From Perkinsus chesapeaki (Eukaryota; Perkinsozoa; Perkinsida; Perkinsidae): 64,000 nt of DNA. The notes under the pieces are model-generated. The model made no database searches. It saw nothing but the letters and a program-made list of their open reading frames with translations, and was not told where the DNA came from. Positions within the stretch are counted from its first letter, which is position 1, and the number at the start of each line of letters is the position of its first letter. Positions 58,800 to 64,000 of the stretch are shown piece after piece. Position numbers and translations under genes: made by a program. The stretch lies in NCBI GenBank assembly GCA_013115145.1, contig JAAPAO010000113.1:1-64000 (forward strand). Reading direction: 5' to 3'.

Positions 58800-59831
58800 A
58801 TGGTGGTCCTTGGTTACACTGTTGCCGAGCTTGGAATCATTCTAGCATGCTTCACATGTAACTTATCATTGGTAAACTCAGTGAAGTATATCCAATATAC
58901 ATTACATTATCCATATCCACTTCTAATAAGTGCAATGCATATGATATTTTCATGGCTAGCATGTGGTATATATGTTAAATTTAATGTACCTGCATTAAGA
59001 GAATATACATTTGTACGTTATATGAAAGAAGTATTTCCAGTAGCTGGTATGGCTAGTTTAAGTATTGGTTGCGGTAATATGGCACTTAAATATATATTCC
59101 CATCATTTCATGAATTATTACAACAAACAAGTCCAGCAGCACAAGTATTGGTATGCGTACTTATTTATCATCAAAAATATAATCTACCAACATATCTATC
59201 AATGATACCTATCTGTGGTGGTGCTATTATGTGTTCTGGTGGCGAGGTTAACTTTAATGCCATTGGTGTATTCTTCTCTATCGGTGCGGTTATTACACGC
59301 GCTTTGAAGAACACTATGCAAGCCCACCTTATGACGGTATCTTTCTCCACCATAGAGCTCCTCTTCGTCCTTGCTCCAGCAAATCTTTTCTTCTTCATGG
59401 CCGCCTCGATAATATCTGAGGGCCCAATCGAGCCGATAGGGAATCTCTTGAAGTCGCCCGGTGCATTTATCGCTGTTATCGCCTCGTCAGTGCTGGCCTG
59501 TTCGTATAACTTATTGGCATTCAAAATGCTGCAGGTCTTATCGCCTGTCGGGGCGATGGTTGTTCACACGTTAAAGACACCGGCAATGCTGCTCATATCC
59601 TTCATGCTATTTGGTAACCAAATTGGTATTATGCAAATTATAGGGTTTATTGTTATTACTGTTGGCGTTCATTATTATAAGAAGTATGGGAAGGAAATTA
59701 AAGATGATGATTATGTTGTCGTCGGCAGCAGCAGTCCGAAGGGCAAGAGGGAGCTCGATGAGTTCGACCTGGAAGGCAATCACGATGCGGAAGTTAAATC
59801 TGTTTCCAGCGACCTAGACGACAGTATCTGA
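58800..59831 (+). CDS. TPT/DMT-family transporter, copy 2
   Basis: Tandem paralog of 56999-57997, 343 aa, same fold and helix order, single exon. N-terminus MVVLGYTVAELGIILACF aligns with MNILGYSLSEVAIIFANF of copy 1. The C-terminal half is similar in protein (NLLAFKMLQVLSPVGAMVV shared) but diverged in DNA at synonymous sites. The tail is longer and more acidic (ELDEFDLEGNHDAEVK...DLDDS). The shared tail element EFDLE is kept in both copies. The region 58867-59282 is an exact copy of 57066-57481. Both genes probably sit in the same membrane system (Golgi, ER or plastid-derived); the sequence does not tell which. Confidence 0.9.
   Translation: MVVLGYTVAELGIILACFTCNLSLVNSVKYIQYTLHYPYPLLISAMHMIFSWLACGIYVKFNVPALREYTFVRYMKEVFPVAGMASLSIGCGNMALKYIFPSFHELLQQTSPAAQVLVCVLIYHQKYNLPTYLSMIPICGGAIMCSGGEVNFNAIGVFFSIGAVITRALKNTMQAHLMTVSFSTIELLFVLAPANLFFFMAASIISEGPIEPIGNLLKSPGAFIAVIASSVLACSYNLLAFKMLQVLSPVGAMVVHTLKTPAMLLISFMLFGNQIGIMQIIGFIVITVGVHYYKKYGKEIKDDDYVVVGSSSPKGKRELDEFDLEGNHDAEVKSVSSDLDDSI
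58867..59282 (+). repeat. 416-bp block identical to 57066-57481 (copy 2)
   Basis: The offset to copy 1 is 1801 bp, equal to the offset between the two start codons. The exchange is therefore in register with the genes. Confidence 0.98.
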
Positions 59832-60334
59832 GAGCAAGGTTCTTTCGACTCGTATTATTTCTACAACTGACGATGTAAACTGCCCAGTTGATGTTAGCGG
59901 CAGCCATTAGCTTATCTGCAGTAGGATATGATAGTCTTGGGTTTATAAGTTGCTGAATGAAAGTGACCTCAAAACGATTAGCAGCGGGTTTCGGTTACAT
60001 CTGAGCTGGCGACTGAATTCGTGCAGGGAGGAGGACGAAGTAGTTCACGGCATTGATTTGACACCAGTTGCTTTGGCACAGTTGAGATGCGTAACTGTGA
60101 ACTGGGGAAAACCATTGTATGTAGAGTTGGTAAATCAAGTTGTGTGCGGAGGTTGACCATTCTGAGCTGGAACGTGGAATTTATCTCCATTGTATAAGTC
60201 CGAATGAGTTGGTAAAAACTGCGCCTTTGTCCATTGTGGAAGGTCGGTGATGTCCGATTGCTAATATGATTAAAGCAAACTGCTCGGTGTGCAAGTGTCA
60301 AGGCTGCTTTTAGACTACTTGAACCATCTATTTG
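59832..60334. other. Intergenic
   Basis: 3' flank of transporter copy 2 and 5' flank of the next gene; nothing recognisable. Confidence 0.45.
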
Positions 60335-61401
60335 ATGGTCGAGCGTCGACTACCAGTTGAGAGCGAGGTGAAGTCATTAGCTTCGGGAAAGGGAAATATA
60401 AAGGAGAATGATGACGCTGCACTAGATGTGATTGTGGCCATGATAGTAGATGGATTCCGGGAAAATACCAGACATCTGCAGGATATAGAGCGGAGGGTAA
60501 GCGATGGCTGCATGGCTGCACCAGTGTACTGTGGAGGGGCGATGCCGTTTTTTGGGAAATGAAGCGAAGCGACATGCTGGGAGATTCCAAGAGGCTGCTG
60601 TGCATCTTCTCAAATCTGTCTGCATAGGCAGACTTCCACAGTGGAGACAAAGCCTTAGCGAGCCGAACCAACACCGAACGTGAATACATCGCATATGACT
60701 GTACCCGGTTTCACTAAGCGGGCGGTTGTTGATCTCTTTGAGCTTATTAGTCATAGAAGTTATCGATACTGTTATTGCTTGCAGATTCGGAGCGGCACAA
60801 ATACCGCGCCACGTGCAGTTGTAGGAGCATCGCTTTTGCTTTTGAAGCCGTCGGTAATACTATGTCCCATTGTGATAGCGAAGCGTGTGCTCTGGTTCTT
60901 AGTGCTCCCACGGTCATCATCACCATGATGATGGTGATGATCCTATAGGAAGGAAGGTGGATGAGTTGCTAGAGCCCGAGAGCCTTCGGGAGATGGTTCC
61001 AGCAATCATCAGGAGCTGCACGGATGTTTATACCAAGGTGTGGATATGGGACCTGCTGCTGCTGCTGCTGCCTGAGATCGAGGATACTGGCTTCTCTCCG
61101 ATCATATGATAGATTAGCGAATCTGTGTTACTAAATGATTCGACCTGCATTACTTGACCTGTATGACCTGCACTAGATGTTGGGGGAACTATTTGCTCCA
61201 AGTTGTGTTGATTCTTCAGAAATTACTTTTCACTACGCTTTCATCTGCCAGGCTTATACGTAGGTATCAAAAAAGGCGAAGGATGATGGCGAGACTATGC
61301 CGCCGGAGGTCCAGTCTTACGTTCGTCGGGAGTGTTTGCTGAACTCGACGAAGCAAGAAATTGTTAGCAGAGCAAAGAAGTGGTTACAAAGTAGTGAATA
61401 G
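60335..61401 (+). CDS. Hypothetical helical protein, 126 aa, three exons
   Basis: Unknown family. Exons 60335-60496 (ATG; donor GTAAGC), 60957-61037 (donor GTGTGG) and 61264-61401 (TAG) are all phase 0. The protein is mostly helical and charged: SEVKSLASGKGNIKEND, VAMIVDGFRENTRHLQDIE, VDELLEPESLREMVPAIIRS, then PPEVQSYVRRECLLNSTKQE and a C-terminal RAKKWLQSSE. No signal peptide or membrane segment. Exon 2's acceptor (GGAAG) is weak, so it might be skipped; exons 1 and 3 would still join in frame. Confidence 0.55.
60916..60941. repeat. 26-bp palindrome
   Basis: ATCATCACCAT, four-base spacer, ATGGTGATGAT: perfect 11-bp arms. It lies in intron 1 of the 126-aa gene, shortly before exon 2. Confidence 0.9.
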
Positions 61402-61802
61402 GGTATCAGGCTGGGACATTAATAAGTCCCTTATCCTGCTGTGGGGGGATTAATAAGTGCAATGAAAGGCAATCTGGCCAAGGGCTTCATGAAATTGCGG
61501 AGCGAGCGAAGTCAAATATATCTAAGCGTGTATGTGGTACACATAATGTGTAGCAAGGGGAGTGATATTGTCAATCGAGTCTATAGAATTGCTTGTCCTA
61601 CCTCACCAATACATAACGTATGTTGAGTAATTTCAAATCTAGTAATTTAGTAGACTAGTTCGGTGCTGATCGGTATGATATCACCTCAACTTGGGCGTGC
61701 TTCAATGTTGGCCGGGATTCGGTCCACAGAGCTTGGATTGGTGATTTAGGTCATAACCAGTCCGCGTCGACAGAAGGAGGAACATATGCAAACCCGCTGG
61801 CT
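61402..61802. other. Intergenic or 5' exons of the oxygenase
   Basis: No clear open frame. The first exon of the downstream oxygenase may lie here. Confidence 0.4.
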
Positions 61803-63501
61803 TTGAAGACAGCACCTGTACCAACACATATGTCAACATTTGGCAGTTGTGCAAGTTTTGTAGGTATGCGAGGTGGATGGCTCTCACCCCCTCAACCGAC
61901 TGAGCTCGGACACTATACGATCATTGATGGAAAGAGGCTGGGCTGTTCAGGACGGGTAAGGAAGTTGCTTGGTGATTCGGAGACAGTTGTTGGCAGCAGA
62001 TTCGTGCCGATCGCGGAAGTTGGGAAGATACGAAAAGAGATAGAGCTACTGGAGTTTGATGGGCACTTTGATGAGGTGTATGGTCAGAGTGTTGTTGGGA
62101 TTCGTAACGATAAGATATGCTATCCGAAGTATGCTGGTAAGCAATTAAGTGGAGGCACTTAAGCGTCTGCGCTTCGAAGAGCTGCTGCTTGTGAGTCTAT
62201 CCGCAGGAATGTGTAGGAAGAAGGATCTGCCAGAAACTCAATGTTACACTGCGTGTCGACCGCTCCTTCTTTCTCCTTGGATGGTTGCCGTTGTGCTTGC
62301 TTATCGCAGGGGTTCCAGGGATTGGTACACAGCTTTGCTTGAGGGACAGAAACTATTCATGGTGTGCACTAAGCTTTTACACGAAGCTTTGTAAAGAATC
62401 TGTGCGTAGTAGAATGGAAAGCATGAAATACGTTCCATTCGGTTCAACTATACGAACTGTCTTCTCGATGACTCTTAGAATCCATAATCATCACCACGCA
62501 CGTGTAGGTTAGAACTGTACTGTAGTGACTGCAGAGCAAGCCGGCGACACCTGAATCGGCTAGGTCTCCTCTTTCTGATAGAAAGTTTCTATTCTCTGAT
62601 GGAGTGCTCTGAGAGGGCTGTGAAAAATAGGAGGACAGCGACACTAAGCTTCATACTTCCATTGCGGCGCTCCCAGTCTATGAGCTTGTCGATCCGACAA
62701 TTCATCGGTCCTTCCTGATGTACACTTTTCAAGGATGAATACCTTCTCGGAGGAGCTGTGAGAAGTTGATCAATATTCGTGCAGTACCAAGACGTTGACC
62801 GAATGTTTGAATTTTCAGCTTGGTCACTGCCGGTTTCCCAGTCTTTGTTAAGTGACGTTTTAATCTCCCTCAGAGTTGGACGTAGAACTTTATCAGCACC
62901 TGCGATGGTTGATGGCTGAGAGGTTACAAGATTTACCATTTGAGCTCAATGCTAAGATATCTGGAGAACGCAAAATCTTATTGCAGGCTCGAACGCAGGT
63001 GACCTATAGGGGGACAATTTGCACAATCACCCGCCGCCGCCGCCCGACGCAGCAGCAGCACTATCGATTTAGGTTTTCCATTGGAGTAGTTAGACTCTTT
63101 TCCTCTTGTTGGACGCGGTCATTAGGGGCGCCGATAAAGCGGGCTTCATACCATTGGATAGTATATTATTATTAATATTTATTAACTAGTATCTTATATA
63201 GTTACTATAATGAGATATATTAATCAATACGCTTATAATACCAAGTTCGTTTTCATTTTTGGAATATCTAATCTTATCTTCTTCCCTACTTTTAATGTCA
63301 GACTCGCCCTACTTACCTTGGGATTTCGTCGTCGGGTTTCCTTCCTCAATAGTCGGTCTCTGGTGTTCAGATTCAAGTAGGCATTTATGCAGCTAAAGGC
63401 GGTTACTATAAAAAGCACCTGGATGGAGGGTATAACGATAAAGATGTTGGTCGGGCATTTTCAGCAGTGGTGTACGTGAACTCTGACGGCACATATTCGG
63501 G
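61803..63501 (+). CDS. PHD/prolyl 4-hydroxylase-type 2-oxoglutarate oxygenase, partial
   Basis: 2OG-Fe(II) dioxygenase of the EGLN/PHD type (hydroxylates prolyl residues using 2-oxoglutarate, O2 and Fe2+). Three exons join in phase: up to 62140 (IRKEIELLEFDGHFDEVYG, then GIRNDKICY, like the family's 'RGDxIxW'), 62874-62998 (LMAERLQDLPFEL, ISGERKILLQARTQ) and 63371-63501 (VGIYAAKGGYYKKHLDGG then AFSAVVYVNSDGTYSG). HLD supplies the first two Fe ligands (His-x-Asp), in the family position 'YVRHVDNP'. The distal His and the 2OG-binding Arg would lie beyond the window. The start codon is not fixed; a 44-bp segment around 61958-62001 could be an intron or an insertion. Confidence 0.75.
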
Positions 63502-64000
63502 GTAAGCCTGTGGGAATCAAATGTCACGAACGAAGGGATATCATGGGCAATGGAACATATTATATGAGATTCGTAAATGCGTTGTTGTTAATACTCACCC
63601 GCACTAGGAGCACACTGTAAAAGGTTTATTGTTGATTTATATATATTTTATAGCATATGGATGAAGTGTTGATGGTTATAATGATATCTCAGAAGGAGGC
63701 ATACAATACCTATGCTTATCACTGATCGAGTGATAACAGATAATCTCGATAACTTATGGTAAATTCTGTCTAACTCGCAAGAGTATCTACAAGTAAAACT
63801 ATACCTTTTACCGTGCGAGTCAGTTGACAAATGTCAAAGGAACAATACTAGTGATGTTACTTCCGAGAATGGCAATATGTGATACGTAGTGTTCATTCTC
63901 GCGGTGTCAAACTTGGACCCGATAAATCGAGGCGGTGTCAAACTTGGACCCGATAAATCGAGGCGGTGTCAAAGAAGAATACGTATTGTCAATATTGGCA
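63502..64000. other. Probable intron of the oxygenase, with repeat
   Basis: AT-rich, no open frame of note. It carries the 31-bp repeat at 63901-63973 and would be intron if the oxygenase gene continues to the right. Confidence 0.4.
63901..63973. repeat. 31-bp tandem repeat, 2.3 copies
   Basis: Unit begins GCGGTGTCAAACTTGGACCC. Two exact copies (63901-63931, 63932-63962), then 11 bases of a third before divergence. Confidence 0.96.

Noticed and set aside
60916-60941. Palindrome considered as a transcription terminator or operator
   Set aside because: It lies in a eukaryotic intron with CAT/ATG-type simple sequence. No T run follows, and simple-repeat origin is more likely.
1-64000. CRISPR arrays, operons or prophage
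   Set aside because: No regularly spaced repeats with unique spacers. Genes are intron-rich and each has its own flanks, so bacterial systems do not apply.

Overview
The window is nuclear DNA of a single-celled eukaryote. Protein-coding genes on both strands are cut by many GT-AG introns, often only 38-55 bp long, and one split-free nuclear-type tRNA-Ser is present. Secreted Cys-rich and repeat proteins, an EDR2-like family, LMBRD2, a MAPKK and a PHD-type oxygenase occur together, and intron density is high. My best guess is an alveolate such as Perkinsus; this is inference from gene style, not a database match. There are two assembly gaps (N runs at 19738-19831 and 36903-36999), both inside tandem repeats that code for protein.

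Layout. 32-4021 (-): CCCH zinc-finger plus SF1 helicase of ZNFX1 type, with an in-frame TGA between its two halves. 5945-6597 (-): small unknown gene. 8561-12987 (-): a seven-exon unknown membrane protein, reconstructed from phase-consistent exons. 14631-14873 (+): relic of an L-asparaginase exon. 15863-17550 (+): complete nine-exon L-asparaginase with an N-terminal Cys-rich module. 18081-20680 (-): two paralogous secreted Cys-rich proteins, one with a long TTEAPYE array. 21256-21337 (+): tRNA-Ser(GCU). 21828-24835 (-): eight-exon RMI1-like OB-fold protein. 25149-32864 (-): two tandem EDR2/DUF1336 genes. 32865-36314: poorly resolved. 36315-37599 (-): secreted protein with a 14-residue repeat. 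38999-45198+ (+): LMBRD2-like membrane protein with long introns. 47250-50540 (+): MAPKK-like kinase. 52613-54967 (+): alpha/beta hydrolase. 55927-56220 (+): acidic exon ending in a CaaX box. 56999-57997 and 58800-59831 (+): tandem triose-phosphate-translocator-family transporters that share a perfectly identical 416-bp block. 60335-61401 (+): three-exon 126-aa unknown protein. 61803-63501+ (+): PHD-type 2-oxoglutarate oxygenase running off the right edge.

How they fit together. Most genes are unrelated housekeeping or signalling genes, as is normal in a eukaryote. The clearest local grouping is 14.6-20.7 kb: an asparaginase relic, an intact asparaginase carrying a Cys-rich module with the same cysteine spacing as its neighbours, and two secreted proteins built from that module. 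This looks like a lineage-specific extracellular gene cluster. The most striking DNA-level signal is the AT-ending, 100% identical block inside the two otherwise diverged transporter paralogs, which is most simply explained by recent gene conversion.
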